A stretch of 64,000 nucleotides of DNA from UBA4744 sp963707435. GTDB lineage: Bacteria > Actinomycetota > Acidimicrobiia > Spongiisociales > UBA4744. This document shows, one piece after another, positions 34,859 through 43,667 of this stretch. Within the stretch, counting starts at the first letter, position 1; each line of letters begins with the position of its first letter. The translations under genes and the position numbers were made by a program. Location of the stretch: assembly GCA_963707435.1 (NCBI GenBank), contig CAVPPF010000005.1, forward strand, positions 1 through 64,000, given 5' to 3'. The notes beneath the pieces are model-generated. The model saw nothing but the letters and a program-made list of their open reading frames with translations. It was not told the DNA's origin and made no database searches.

Positions 34859-35800
34859 TTACTCGAGCGAGAGAGCGTCGACGAATTTCTGAAGGCGCTC
34901 GCGGGTGACAAACCTGATGCGCGGTTCCCGCTTCTCCCGTTCGTACACGCCAAACGGGGAGAACTTGTCGCTGATCAGCAGGCCGCGATCCGCACCCGAG
35001 TTGACGAACTGCACTACGAACTCCCGCATCGTGACGTCATCGACTTCGGGGTGGTCGCCGGGCACATACGGGTCTTCGCGCAGGAACGTGGTCGACCCGG
35101 ACTTAGTTGCCTTATACGCAAGGGGATGGTCGGTGGACGTGACGGCGTAGCCAAAGAGCCGCAACAACGAGTGCACCATCTCCGCCGATGTCATCGTGTC
35201 CGGATCAACCCCCTGGGCCCGCAGTCCGACGGTGACCGCTTTCGGAAGACGAAGTTCCTTGCCGATGGGCCCCAGGGCGTCTTCTCGCTTGACGGAAGCC
35301 AGCGTCGGGGCATTTTGGAGCATGTCGTCGGAGAACTGCTTCTCGAGGGGATCAAAGCCGATGTGCCCGAGATGCAGCGATGCCGCGGCAACCATCGGAG
35401 GCGGAAGGACTCCAGGTTCCTCGAGGGAAACCGCGCCGATGCGACGAGGCTCGCCGTCCCTGCCGGCGAACGCAACGACGGTAGTGACCCCATCGATGGG
35501 GAGGTCGTGCCGTTTCTCACGCACGACCTCGAGGGCCTCGTTCGAGAGAAGCTCGGCAAGCACTTCGTCGATCTCGCCCTCAGCCAGCGGCACATCGAAG
35601 AAGACCTGGGCCTCGTCACCACGCACATGGAATGCCGACACACGGGGGCGGGGACGATCTACATCGATGGCTGCGGCCGCTTGCGCACCCTCCACCCTCG
35701 CCCGAAGCGTATTGCTTCTCCGCTTGGTGAGCACGGCTATGGCTCCCAACACGAGGGCCAGGATGATGAGGAAAACGCCTAACAGTCCGAGGTCCTGCAC
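34859..35800 (-). CDS. Uncharacterised membrane-anchored protein
   Basis: A 313-residue protein of unknown function. A single N-terminal membrane helix (about 5-24) is followed by an Arg-rich stop-transfer segment (TKRRSNTLRARVEG) and a soluble ~280-residue domain with regular alpha/beta pattern. The C-terminal ~60 residues (FVVQFVNSGADRGLLISDKF, then a Lys/Arg-rich stretch) could be nucleic-acid or peptide binding, but I recognise no family. GTG start. It sits in one operon with the LLM oxidoreductase and ends 7 bases before it. Confidence 0.75.
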   Translation of the reverse strand: MQDLGLLGVFLIILALVLGAIAVLTKRRSNTLRARVEGAQAAAAIDVDRPRPRVSAFHVRGDEAQVFFDVPLAEGEIDEVLAELLSNEALEVVREKRHDLPIDGVTTVVAFAGRDGEPRRIGAVSLEEPGVLPPPMVAAASLHLGHIGFDPLEKQFSDDMLQNAPTLASVKREDALGPIGKELRLPKAVTVGLRAQGVDPDTMTSAEMVHSLLRLFGYAVTSTDHPLAYKATKSGSTTFLREDPYVPGDHPEVDDVTMREFVVQFVNSGADRGLLISDKFSPFGVYEREKREPRIRFVTRERLQKFVDALSLE

Positions 35801-35915
35801 GCCACTCCCTTTCTCTGGTGACCAGGCAATGCTAGTGCCGGGCTCTCCGGGATCAACGGCTGCAAGATTGAAGGCCGGCCGGTACCGTCAACCGGGGCGC
35901 ACCTCACCGGAGGAG

Positions 35916-36191
35916 CTAGGAGACCCGGCGAGCCGCGATCGATCGTTCCTTGCGTATGCGGCGGCGTTCGCGTTCGGAAAGACCTCCCCAGATTCCAAAC
36001 TTCTCCGACTGAATGATTGCGAACTCGAGACACTCGGCTTTGACCTGGCAGGCGTTGCAAATGGCCTTTGCCTTGCGCGTCGACGCTCCGCGCTCCGGAA
36101 AGAACAAATCCGCGTCCGCCCCCCGACAGTTCGAGTAGTCCTGCCAGGCAAGATCGTCGACCGCAAGCGCATCTATCAGACTGCGGTGCAC
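35916..36191 (-). CDS. WhiB-family Fe-S transcription factor
   Basis: A 91-residue Wbl protein. The four cluster-binding cysteines are Cys22, Cys45, Cys48 and Cys54 (C-x22-C-x2-C-x5-C). The turn GIWGG (66-70) and a basic C-terminal segment (LSERERRRIRKERS) form the DNA-binding part. Wbl proteins bind sigma-A region 4 and respond to oxygen or NO. GTG start at 36191 follows AAGGGGG by 7 bases; a 16-bp palindrome (GGTGCACGCGTGCACC) spans the start codon. A clear promoter/operator lies upstream. WhiB1/WhiB2-like subtype is uncertain. Confidence 0.93.
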   Translation of the reverse strand: MHRSLIDALAVDDLAWQDYSNCRGADADLFFPERGASTRKAKAICNACQVKAECLEFAIIQSEKFGIWGGLSERERRRIRKERSIAARRVS

Positions 36192-36216
36192 GCGTGCACC
36201 CCCTTACCTACGTGTA

Positions 36217-36254
36217 ATTACAGGCATGTAATCAGGCCACGCGCGCGCTGTCAA
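36217..36254 (-). promoter_or_regulatory. whiB promoter with overlapping inverted-repeat operator
   Basis: On the minus strand TTGACA (36254-36249) and TTACAT (36231-36226) are separated by 17 bases, a near-ideal sigma-70-type promoter. ATTACA-4-TGTAAT (36232-36217), a perfect 6-4-6 inverted repeat, covers the -10 box, so a bound dimer would block transcription. The remaining bases up to sdhC (36255-36485) show no further clear element. Confidence 0.7.
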
Positions 36255-36485
36255 GGTGGGCGGCCCGAAAAATGGACTTCTTTGCCCCCATTCCGGCGCA
36301 CCCGGCCGGACCATGTGGTTCCGGAGGCACTCCCCCTCGCGGGCAGGGGGGCCGTTTCCGTCCCGCTCGCGGCCATCGGGAGGAATCCCGAAGAAGGGCC
36401 CAACGACCCTGTCCGGCCACCCGGGCGGCGCGTTTCCGGCTGCTAGCTTTGGGCCAACCTGGAATCTCGTGCTTGGAGGCTCGTA

Positions 36486-37229
36486 GTGACGACCACCGAA
36501 AAGGGCACGGACCGCGGCGCTCCCAACCGCCGGCGGCCCTGGGCGATCGAGTTCTACAGCTCAGCCGTCGGGAAGAAGTGGGTGATGGCTATCACCGGCA
36601 TCATCTTCCTCGGCTACGTCTTCGTCCACATGCTCGGGAATCTCAAGCTCTACCTCGGCACGGACCCGACCGGGGTCTACGCCATCGACCACTACGGCGA
36701 ATGGCTCCGCGAACTCCTCGAGCCGTTCCTCCCCCGGGAAGGACTGCTCTGGATCTTCCGGGCGGTGCTGGTGTCGGCGGTCGTGCTGCACATCCATGCG
36801 GCCTATTCGCTCACGGTCACCAACTGGAAGGCGCGCCCGACCCGGTATCAGTCCCCGCGCGAGTACCTGGTGGCCAACTACGCATCAAGGACGATGCGCT
36901 GGTCGGGGGTGATCGTCGGTGCCTTCATCGCATTCCACCTGCTGGACCTGACGATCGGCACGGCCAATCCGGACTTCGTCGCCGGCGACGTCTACGCCAA
37001 CCTGATCGCCAGCTTCAGCCGGCCGGCCGTAGCCATCTTCTACATCGCGGCCAACCTGTTGCTCGGTCTCCATATCTTCCACGGCACCTGGAGTCTCTTC
37101 CAGAGCATCGGATGGAACAACCCGCGGTTCAACGAATGGCGCCGCTGGCTCGCCTGGGCGTTCACCGCCGTCATCGTCATCGCCAATGTCAGCTTCCCGC
37201 TCACGGTGCTGACCGGTCTGGTCAAGTGA
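36486..37229 (+). CDS. sdhC: Succinate dehydrogenase cytochrome b558 subunit SdhC
   Basis: A 247-residue, five-helix class-B membrane anchor that carries both haems and passes electrons to or from menaquinone; no SdhD is needed. EFYSSAVGKKWVMAITGI is the conserved opening, and haem-ligand His candidates are in YVFVHMLGN, HIHAAYSL, IAFHLLDL and LGLHIFHGTW. GTG start behind GGAGG. First gene of sdhCAB, 7-13 bases before sdhA. Confidence 0.93.
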   Translation: MTTTEKGTDRGAPNRRRPWAIEFYSSAVGKKWVMAITGIIFLGYVFVHMLGNLKLYLGTDPTGVYAIDHYGEWLRELLEPFLPREGLLWIFRAVLVSAVVLHIHAAYSLTVTNWKARPTRYQSPREYLVANYASRTMRWSGVIVGAFIAFHLLDLTIGTANPDFVAGDVYANLIASFSRPAVAIFYIAANLLLGLHIFHGTWSLFQSIGWNNPRFNEWRRWLAWAFTAVIVIANVSFPLTVLTGLVK

Positions 37230-37242
37230 GAGGGGGATGGTG

Positions 37243-39159
37243 ATGCAACTCGACGCGAAAATCCCGGCAGGGCCCATTCAGGACAAGTGGGATTCACACA
37301 AGTTCGACGTGAAGCTGGTCAACCCGGCCAACAAGCGCAAGTACGAGATCCTGGTGATCGGCACGGGCCTGGCCGGAGCTTCGGCTGCGGCGACGCTCGG
37401 GGAGCTGGGATACAACGTGAGCGTGATCACGTATCACGACTCCCCCCGGCGGGCCCACAGCATCGCTGCCCAGGGCGGCATCAATGCCACCAAGAACTAC
37501 CACGGGGACGGCGACAGCATCTTCCGGCTGTTCTACGACACGGTGAAGGGCGGGGACTACCGGTCCCGGGAGGCCAACGTCTATCGCCTGGCGCAGGTGA
37601 GCAGTGACATCATCGACCAGTGCACCGCCCAGGGCATCCCTTTCGCCCGCGAGTACGGCGGACTGCTCGACAACCGGTCGTTCGGCGGCGCCCAGGTCTC
37701 GCGGACCTTCTATGCGCGGGGCCAGACCGGCCAGCAGTTGCTGCTCGGCGCCTATCAGGCGCTCGCTCGCCAGATCAAACTCGGCAAGGTAAAGCTGCAC
37801 GCCCGTACGGAGATGCTCGATCTGGTGCTCCACGAGGGACGGGCGGTCGGAGTCATCACCCGCGACCTCGTCACCGGCGAGATCCGCTCCCACTCGGCCC
37901 ATGCCGTGGTGCTGGCCACCGGCGGCTATGCCAACGCCTACTTCCTGTCCACCATGGCGATGGCCAGCAACGCCACGGCCGCCTGGAGAGCACACCGCAA
38001 GGGAGCGCTCTTCGCCAACGCCAGCTTCACCCAGATCCATCCAACCGCCATCCCGCAGAGCGACGACACCCAGTCGAAGCTGACCCTGATGTCCGAGTCG
38101 CTCCGCAACGACGGCCGCATCTGGGTGCCGAAGAAAGCGGACGAGACCCGGCCGCCCGGACAGATTCCGCCCGAGGACCGCGACTACTACCTGGAACGCA
38201 AATATCCCGCCTTCGGCAATCTCGTTCCTCGCGACGTGGCGTCGCGCAACGCCATGACGGTGGTCGAGGAAGGGCGCGGGGTCGGCCCCCGCAAGAACGG
38301 CGTCTACCTGGATTTCGCGGAATCCATCAACCGCCTGGGCAAGGCCGTCATCGAGGAGCGGTACGGCAACCTGTTCGAGATGTACGAACGCATCACCGAT
38401 GAGAACCCCTACGAGGTTCCCATGCGGATCTACCCGGCGCCTCACTACACCATGGGCGGCCTGTGGGTCGACTACAACCTGATGACGACCATTCCCGGCC
38501 TCTACTCGATCGGCGAGGCCAACTTCTCCGATCACGGCGCCAACCGGCTCGGGGCCAGCGCCCTCATGCAGGGGCTGGCCGACGGTTACTTCGTCCTCCC
38601 CTACACGATCAGCGACTACCTGGCTCCGCTGCTCGGCACGCAACCGGTGCCGACCGACCACCAGGTGTTCGCTGAGGCCACCCAGGAGGTCCACGATCGG
38701 GTCAACCGGCTCCTGTCGGTCAACGGCAGCCGCACCGTGGACTGGTTCCACCGCACCCTCGGCAAGATCCTCGAGACCCACGTCGGGATGTCACGCAACG
38801 AGCAGGGGCTGCAGAAAGCCCTGCGGGAAATCCCTGCGTTGCGGGAGGAGTATCACAACGACGTCCGGGTGCTGGGCGAGAACGAGTCGTTCAACCAGTC
38901 GCTGGAAAAGGCCGGCCGGGTCGAGGACTTCTTCGAACTGGCCGAACTGATGGCGCTCGATGCGCTCAACCGGCGGGAATCGTGCGGCGGTCACTTCCGT
39001 GAGGAGAGCCAGACCCCCGAAGGCGAAGCCCTCCGCGACGACGATGACTACGCGTATGTAGCGGCTTGGGAGTTCACCGGGGTCGGCGAGAAACCGAACC
39101 TGATCAAGGAACCACTCGAGTTCGAGTACGTGGAGCTGGCGCAAAGGAGCTACAAGTGA
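37243..39159 (+). CDS. sdhA: Succinate dehydrogenase flavoprotein subunit SdhA
   Basis: A 638-residue flavoprotein. ILVIGTGLAGASAAATLGEL binds FAD; RRAHSIAAQGGINATKNY contains the His that holds FAD covalently; ASFTQIHPTAIP and the late GEANFSDHGANRLGASALMQ line the dicarboxylate site. The long form (as in Wolinella-type Sdh/Frd) matches the five-helix SdhC. I prefer ATG 37243, six bases after the AGAGGGGG ribosome site, over the ATG at 37237. Its stop overlaps sdhB (GTGA). Confidence 0.94.
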   Translation: MQLDAKIPAGPIQDKWDSHKFDVKLVNPANKRKYEILVIGTGLAGASAAATLGELGYNVSVITYHDSPRRAHSIAAQGGINATKNYHGDGDSIFRLFYDTVKGGDYRSREANVYRLAQVSSDIIDQCTAQGIPFAREYGGLLDNRSFGGAQVSRTFYARGQTGQQLLLGAYQALARQIKLGKVKLHARTEMLDLVLHEGRAVGVITRDLVTGEIRSHSAHAVVLATGGYANAYFLSTMAMASNATAAWRAHRKGALFANASFTQIHPTAIPQSDDTQSKLTLMSESLRNDGRIWVPKKADETRPPGQIPPEDRDYYLERKYPAFGNLVPRDVASRNAMTVVEEGRGVGPRKNGVYLDFAESINRLGKAVIEERYGNLFEMYERITDENPYEVPMRIYPAPHYTMGGLWVDYNLMTTIPGLYSIGEANFSDHGANRLGASALMQGLADGYFVLPYTISDYLAPLLGTQPVPTDHQVFAEATQEVHDRVNRLLSVNGSRTVDWFHRTLGKILETHVGMSRNEQGLQKALREIPALREEYHNDVRVLGENESFNQSLEKAGRVEDFFELAELMALDALNRRESCGGHFREESQTPEGEALRDDDDYAYVAAWEFTGVGEKPNLIKEPLEFEYVELAQRSYK

Positions 39160-39920
39160 ACATCACATTGCGCGTATGGCGCCAGTACACCACCGATGCT
39201 CCCGGTCAGTTCGTCGAGTACGACGCACCCGATATCGAGTCGCATGCTTCGTTCCTCGAGATGCTCGACGTCGTGAACGAGCGGCTGACGGAGAAGGGTG
39301 AAGAACCGATCGCCTTCGACAGCGACTGCCGGGAAGGCATCTGCGGAGCGTGCGGACTGATGATCAACGGCCTTGCCCACGGACCGCAGCAGGGAACGGC
39401 CACCTGTCAGCTGCACATGCGCAAATTCAAGGACGGCGATGTCATCACCATCGAGCCGTGGCGGGCTGCCGGGTTCCCGATCATTCGAGACCTGGTAGTC
39501 GACCGGAGCTCGTTCGACCGGATCATCGAAGCGGGCGGCTACATCACCGTCCCGACCGGGAGCGCCCCCGACGCCAATCTCATCCCGGTTCCCAAGCCGG
39601 CGGCGGACGCAGCGATGGATGCGGCTTCGTGCATCGGGTGCGGGGCCTGTGTGGCCTCCTGCCCCAACGGCGCCGCCCAGTTGTTCGTGGCGGCCAAAGT
39701 AGCCAACCTGAACCTGCTCCCGCAGGGTCAGCCCGAGCGCTGGACCCGGGTCGAGGCGATGGTCGACGAGATGGAACGCCACTTCGGGTCCTGCACCAAC
39801 CACGGCGAATGCGAAGCTGCCTGTCCGAAACGGATCTCGCTGGACTTCATCGCGATGTTGAACAAGGACTACATCAAGGCGAAGTTCAAGAACCGCAGAA
39901 TGGCGGGCCAGCGCGGCTGA
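39156..39920 (+). CDS. sdhB: Succinate dehydrogenase iron-sulfur subunit SdhB
   Basis: A 254-residue protein with three clusters: a plant-type [2Fe-2S] site in SDCREGICGACGLMING, a [4Fe-4S] site in CIGCGACVASCPNG and a [3Fe-4S] site in CTNHGECEAACPK. It moves electrons from SdhA to SdhC. GTG at 39156 overlaps the sdhA stop and follows AAAGGAG. The order C-A-B and the cluster spacing fit class-B menaquinone-linked enzymes. Confidence 0.95.
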   Translation: MNITLRVWRQYTTDAPGQFVEYDAPDIESHASFLEMLDVVNERLTEKGEEPIAFDSDCREGICGACGLMINGLAHGPQQGTATCQLHMRKFKDGDVITIEPWRAAGFPIIRDLVVDRSSFDRIIEAGGYITVPTGSAPDANLIPVPKPAADAAMDAASCIGCGACVASCPNGAAQLFVAAKVANLNLLPQGQPERWTRVEAMVDEMERHFGSCTNHGECEAACPKRISLDFIAMLNKDYIKAKFKNRRMAGQRG

Positions 39921-40337
39921 ACCACCTCGATTGCTCCGGTCGGGATCTCGGCGGAGTCTGTCAACGGTACGAATGGCCTATTGCGACCTCCCTGGTCAGG
40001 TAGTAGTTTCCAACTGGGGTAAGAGCGCTACACATTGAGTTGGAGGGAAGAGACACCTCTCCAACCGTCGGCCGGGCGGCTTACGCAACTGAAGGGGAAC
40101 TTCAGGCATTGAGCCTGTGTCGGATCATCTCATGATGTGCATGCGTTGTTGGCCTACTCAACAGACCCTATCCATCGCAAACCGCCACCGGCATGAACAC
40201 GGCCGCGGGCACCGGAAATGACTAATCAGCTTGGCCAGAGAAGAATGGACCCGAGGGTGGTAGAGTTGTCACTTAAAGTGAGGTACGGCGCTCGCCGTTT
40301 GTTTGTGTGTGGCGCATCTTCTCAACCCAGGATCGGC
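39921..40337 (+). other. Hairpin-rich leader/intergenic region upstream of the tad array
   Basis: 417 bases without a gene. TCCAACT (40009-40015) can pair with AGTTGGA (40038-40044), but GTTGGAG (40039-40045) can instead pair with CTCCAAC (40059-40065), so two stems exclude each other. Next come CTGAAG/CTTCAG (40089-40105), the partly overlapping CAGGC/GCCTG (40103-40117), and ATCAT/ATGAT (40124-40136). A palindrome CACTTAAAGTG lies at 40270-40280. A structured 5' leader is possible; no known riboswitch core is recognised. Confidence 0.5.
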
Positions 40338-40892
40338 ATGACAATGCGAAGAGGTTTCTTGAAGCGCAAGGACGGCGGCGCAACCATTGTCGAGTTCGCC
40401 ATCGTCATGCCGCTGCTGCTCCTCTTGATGATCGGAATCATGGAGGTTGGCGTAGCCTTCTATGACTACCTGAGCGTCGAACAAGCCAGCCTGGAAGGTG
40501 TCCGCACTGCGTCGTTCACCGGACGGACGGTCGATGCGGACTGTCAGACGATCAACAATGTGGTGGCAGCACTTCCCGGTGGTTTCCTTAATCGAGTGCA
40601 AAGCATCGAGATCTTCCACGCCGACGCCAACGGCAACCAGATCATCGGCCAAACCAACACCTGGCAGTACACGGGTGGAGACCCGACCGACTGCGCGAAC
40701 AGCTGGGCGGTAACCGAGACGTGGCCGTCGACCGGCCGTCAAACTGTTGCCGGTCCTTCCGCCCCGCTCGACATCATCGGGGTTCGAATACGAATGCCCC
40801 GCACGTGGATCAGCAACTTCCCGCCGTTCACCGGTGGTTACACGATCGATCAGAGCTCCATTCTTCGCATGGAACCGGAGGTATTCGAGTGA
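40338..40892 (+). CDS. TadE-like pseudopilin (1)
   Basis: A 184-residue TadE/TadF-type protein. After a basic start, DGGATIVEFAIVMPLLLLLM is the pseudopilin segment: a Gly-containing processing site, Glu at +5 and one membrane helix. The remaining ~140 residues are extracytoplasmic and contain two Cys (ADCQTI, TDCANS) that may form a disulfide. ATG at 40338 removes an upstream extension lacking any motif. First gene of the array; its stop overlaps the next gene (GTGA). Confidence 0.85.
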   Translation: MTMRRGFLKRKDGGATIVEFAIVMPLLLLLMIGIMEVGVAFYDYLSVEQASLEGVRTASFTGRTVDADCQTINNVVAALPGGFLNRVQSIEIFHADANGNQIIGQTNTWQYTGGDPTDCANSWAVTETWPSTGRQTVAGPSAPLDIIGVRIRMPRTWISNFPPFTGGYTIDQSSILRMEPEVFE

Positions 40893-42403
40893 TCAAGCGC
40901 GTGCGCCACCGGCTGGCGCTCAAGGAGGAACGGGGGGCAGCCCTGGTGTGGGTGGCCGGTTCTCTGGTCATGTTGCTGGCCTTTTCAGCACTCGCCGTCG
41001 ACCTGGCCTGGCTGTATCTCAACACCTCCCGGTTGCAGAATGCGGCCGACGCCTCGGCCCTGGCTGCGGTGGTCAACGCCCCCGGATTCATGGCTCTGGC
41101 CCAGAACGACGCCGAGGACGCCGCCACCGCCAACGGCTTCCCGGTGGGTGGGGCCAATACAGTCTCGGCCGTGCTGGTTCCGGGCAGCGACAACGAGGTC
41201 ACAGCGACGCTCACCACCAATGTGCCCACCTACTTCCTCAAGGTACTCGGCTTCAATTCGTTCGACATCACTCGCCGTTCGACCGCCCAGTACGTCAAAC
41301 CGGTTCCTATGGGAAGCCCGAGCAATTGCTTCGGGATTGGCTACGCCGCCGCCCTCCCGCCCGGCGGATGTGGCGGTTCGAACCAGAACTTCTGGGCGGC
41401 CATCCAGGGACAAGCCACTGCCAAGGAACACGGCGACCCGTACGCCACTCGCTGTGACTGGTCGGCCGGCGGCAACTGCAACGACAGCGTGAACGACGGA
41501 TCCGGCGCACCGTGGGATGCCAACGCCGACCCGAACAACCCCACCTTCCGGCCCACCGGCTACTACTACGCGGTCGACATCCCGCCGGGCAAGTCGAGCT
41601 TCACCGTCCAGATCTACGATGCCGGCTTCTACGACCGATCCGGTTTTGGAGAAACGGGCGACGAGGAGAGCCTCACCAAGTCGAGCAGTGGTGGAACCAA
41701 TATGCACTACCAGCTCTACATGGTCGACACCACCCCGCTCGACCCAACCGACAACGTACCCATCGGCGGGTGCTCACTCAATATCAACTCGGGTGCTTCA
41801 TCCGGTACGTACCGCAACCAGTGGCGGAATCTCTGCACGATCCCCTCCCCGACCCCAGGCATCTACGTACTCCGGGTCTGGAGTACCGGTGCAAGCATCG
41901 GAGGCAGCAACAGTTACTCCCTGAACGTCACCGCCAACCCGGGCGGGGGCGTGCGCTTCTACGCCATCAACGACATGTCGGTCTTCACCAACGCTCCCTC
42001 GGGCCAGGCCATTGTCTACCTCGCCGAGATCGACCCGGTCCACGCCGGCAAGCGACTCGAGCTGAAGTTCTACGACCCCGGCGAGGGCGGTGGAAACGCG
42101 TACATGTCGGTCCAGATGCCCAACGGCACCATCCCTACCTGCACCTGGTTTGCCGAGGACATGGATGGCAACACGACGGCACCGGTAACCGGACAGTGCC
42201 GAATCCAGACCACCGTGGGAGGGGTCGCACAGTTCAACAAACAATGGATCACCGCTTCCATTCAGATCCCCGATCCCGGGGTATACGTGTGCGGCGCCGA
42301 CTGTTTCTGGAAGATGAACCTCGACCTGAATACGTCGCACGACAGGACGACCTGGCAGGCGCGCGTGATCGGCAACCCGGTTCGATTGGTTCCCAGCCCA
42401 TGA
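40889..42403 (+). CDS. TadG-like pilus-associated protein (1), large extracellular region
   Basis: A 504-residue protein. A TadG-type N-terminus (EERGAALVWVAGSLVMLLAF, ALAVDLAWLYLNTSRLQNAADASALAAV, about 13-63) anchors it; the rest is extracellular, rich in Asn/Gly/Thr and Cys pairs, with two beta-sandwich-like regions (about 210-330 and 350-450). The end WQARVIGNPVRLV and the DMSVF...YLAEID...LKFYDPGE block recur in the 510-residue paralogue at 44285-45817. Coupled to both neighbours by GTGA and ATGA. Role inferred as a surface or pilus-tip component. Confidence 0.8.
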   Translation: MIKRVRHRLALKEERGAALVWVAGSLVMLLAFSALAVDLAWLYLNTSRLQNAADASALAAVVNAPGFMALAQNDAEDAATANGFPVGGANTVSAVLVPGSDNEVTATLTTNVPTYFLKVLGFNSFDITRRSTAQYVKPVPMGSPSNCFGIGYAAALPPGGCGGSNQNFWAAIQGQATAKEHGDPYATRCDWSAGGNCNDSVNDGSGAPWDANADPNNPTFRPTGYYYAVDIPPGKSSFTVQIYDAGFYDRSGFGETGDEESLTKSSSGGTNMHYQLYMVDTTPLDPTDNVPIGGCSLNINSGASSGTYRNQWRNLCTIPSPTPGIYVLRVWSTGASIGGSNSYSLNVTANPGGGVRFYAINDMSVFTNAPSGQAIVYLAEIDPVHAGKRLELKFYDPGEGGGNAYMSVQMPNGTIPTCTWFAEDMDGNTTAPVTGQCRIQTTVGGVAQFNKQWITASIQIPDPGVYVCGADCFWKMNLDLNTSHDRTTWQARVIGNPVRLVPSP

Positions 42404-42966
42404 GCCGCTCCTTCCGCCGGGACGGTGGTGCAGCTGCGGTTGAGACCTCCCTGATCATCGGATTGCTCGTTCTCATCGCCATGGGAGCTGCGGAGTGGGG
42501 TTTCGGTCTCAAGGACTGGCTCAGCGTGACGGCCGGAGCCCACGAAGGTGCACGGGTAGGAGCGGCGGCCGGCGACACAACCGCTGCCGACTGCGTGATC
42601 CTGGAGGGTACCGCGGGAGCCGTGCGGAACATCAACGGAGCCGTCCTCGAGGTCTGGGTATACAAGTCCGACACCGCGGGAAACGTCGGTGCCAACCGCA
42701 ATCGGTACCGTCCGTTCGTTGCCTCCTCCGACGACCCCGCGCTGCTCCGATGCTCCACGTGGTTTGCGATCGAGGAGACCTGGCCCGAGGCCAGCCGGGA
42801 CAACGATGGCACAATCCGCGACTGGTTGGGCGTGCGCGTCGTCTTCGACCATGACTGGCTGACCGGGTTTGCGTGGTTTTCCGGGTCCGTGTGCGACCGG
42901 GGGACCTCGGGGACCTGCTGGTCTGCAGACACGGTCATGCATGTTGAACCCGATCCCAATCCTTAG
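42400..42966 (+). CDS. TadE-like pseudopilin (2)
   Basis: A 188-residue TadE-type protein: DGGAAAVETSLIIGLLVLIA is the N-terminal pseudopilin helix, followed by GAAEWGFGLKDWLSVTAGAH and a soluble domain ending in a Val/Asp-rich strand (LGVRVVFDHDWLTGF) shared with the other members. Three late Cys residues. ATG overlaps the TadG-1 stop (ATGA). A 149-base gap with a possible promoter follows. Confidence 0.82.
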   Translation: MSRSFRRDGGAAAVETSLIIGLLVLIAMGAAEWGFGLKDWLSVTAGAHEGARVGAAAGDTTAADCVILEGTAGAVRNINGAVLEVWVYKSDTAGNVGANRNRYRPFVASSDDPALLRCSTWFAIEETWPEASRDNDGTIRDWLGVRVVFDHDWLTGFAWFSGSVCDRGTSGTCWSADTVMHVEPDPNP

Positions 42967-43043
42967 CTTCTCCTGATCGATCTGCGGCCAACCGGGTTCC
43001 CCGTCACATACGTTTCACGTTGCGTTCCCTGCAAGATTTTCCC

Positions 43044-43070
43044 TAAGGAAATCAACGATTGTGCCGATGC
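43044..43070 (+). promoter_or_regulatory. Possible sigma-28/WhiG-type promoter
   Basis: TAAG (43044-43047), 15 bases, then GCCGATGC (43063-43070) resembles the FliA/WhiG consensus TAAA-N15-GCCGATAA, with two mismatches overall. It is 46 bases upstream of the third TadE-like gene. A TAAA-N16-GCCG arrangement also occurs upstream of the first gene (40274-40297). Suggestive only. Confidence 0.35.
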
Positions 43071-43115
43071 TCTGATGTAGTTCGGGTACGGCGCGTCGCG
43101 CAGGGGAGCCGGTAG

Positions 43116-43667
43116 ATGCCAGTCAGGTCGAAACAACGGAGCGAACGGGGCGCAACGATCGTTGAATTCGCCGTGGTCTTCCCCTTGATCATCATGCTGG
43201 TGATGGGTATTGCCGAGTTCAGCCTGGCCTTCAAGGACTGGTTGACGATCAGCCACGCCAGCCGCGAGGGGGCCCGGGCCGGCGCCACGGCGGCCAACGA
43301 CATCGCTGCCGACATCCAGGTTCTCAACGCCATCGAGCAAGCGGTCACCGGCGGCGACCTACAGGCCATCAACAACGTGGTCGTTTCCGACCCGGACGGC
43401 GGGGCATCAACGACCTACATCTATACGGGCGATCCGACCTGCGCCTGGATTCCCTGTCCCGACCCGTACGCCGGCCCTTTCCTCTACGACCCGCCCTACG
43501 CGCCTCCCAACTACCTGCCGGAAACCCGTGACGTCACCGCACCGTCGCCCGGCCGGATCAAGGTCTCGATCACGCTCACCCACCAGTGGTTCACCGGCCT
43601 CTTCGCCAGCACCTCCACGTGGACGTCCGACACGATCATGCGTCTCGAACCGAGAGTGTTCTCATGA
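43116..43667 (+). CDS. TadE-like pseudopilin (3)
   Basis: A 183-residue TadE-type protein. SERGATIVEFAVVFPLIIML is the pseudopilin helix with the conserved Glu; ASREGARAGA follows as in most TadE proteins. The soluble part has a Pro/Tyr-rich insert (about 110-140) with Cys-x4-Cys, and ends with ITLTHQWFTGLFA. ATG at 43116 follows AGGGGAG. Stop overlaps the next gene (ATGA). Confidence 0.84.
   Translation: MPVRSKQRSERGATIVEFAVVFPLIIMLVMGIAEFSLAFKDWLTISHASREGARAGATAANDIAADIQVLNAIEQAVTGGDLQAINNVVVSDPDGGASTTYIYTGDPTCAWIPCPDPYAGPFLYDPPYAPPNYLPETRDVTAPSPGRIKVSITLTHQWFTGLFASTSTWTSDTIMRLEPRVFS

Noticed and set aside
37294..38781. Long minus-strand open frame opposite sdhA
   Set aside because: It lies wholly antisense to a gene with intact SdhA motifs and has no recognisable domain; high-GC shadow frame.
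39921..40337. c-di-GMP or other known riboswitch
   Set aside because: Hairpins are present but the conserved core of GEMM-type or other familiar classes is not visible.
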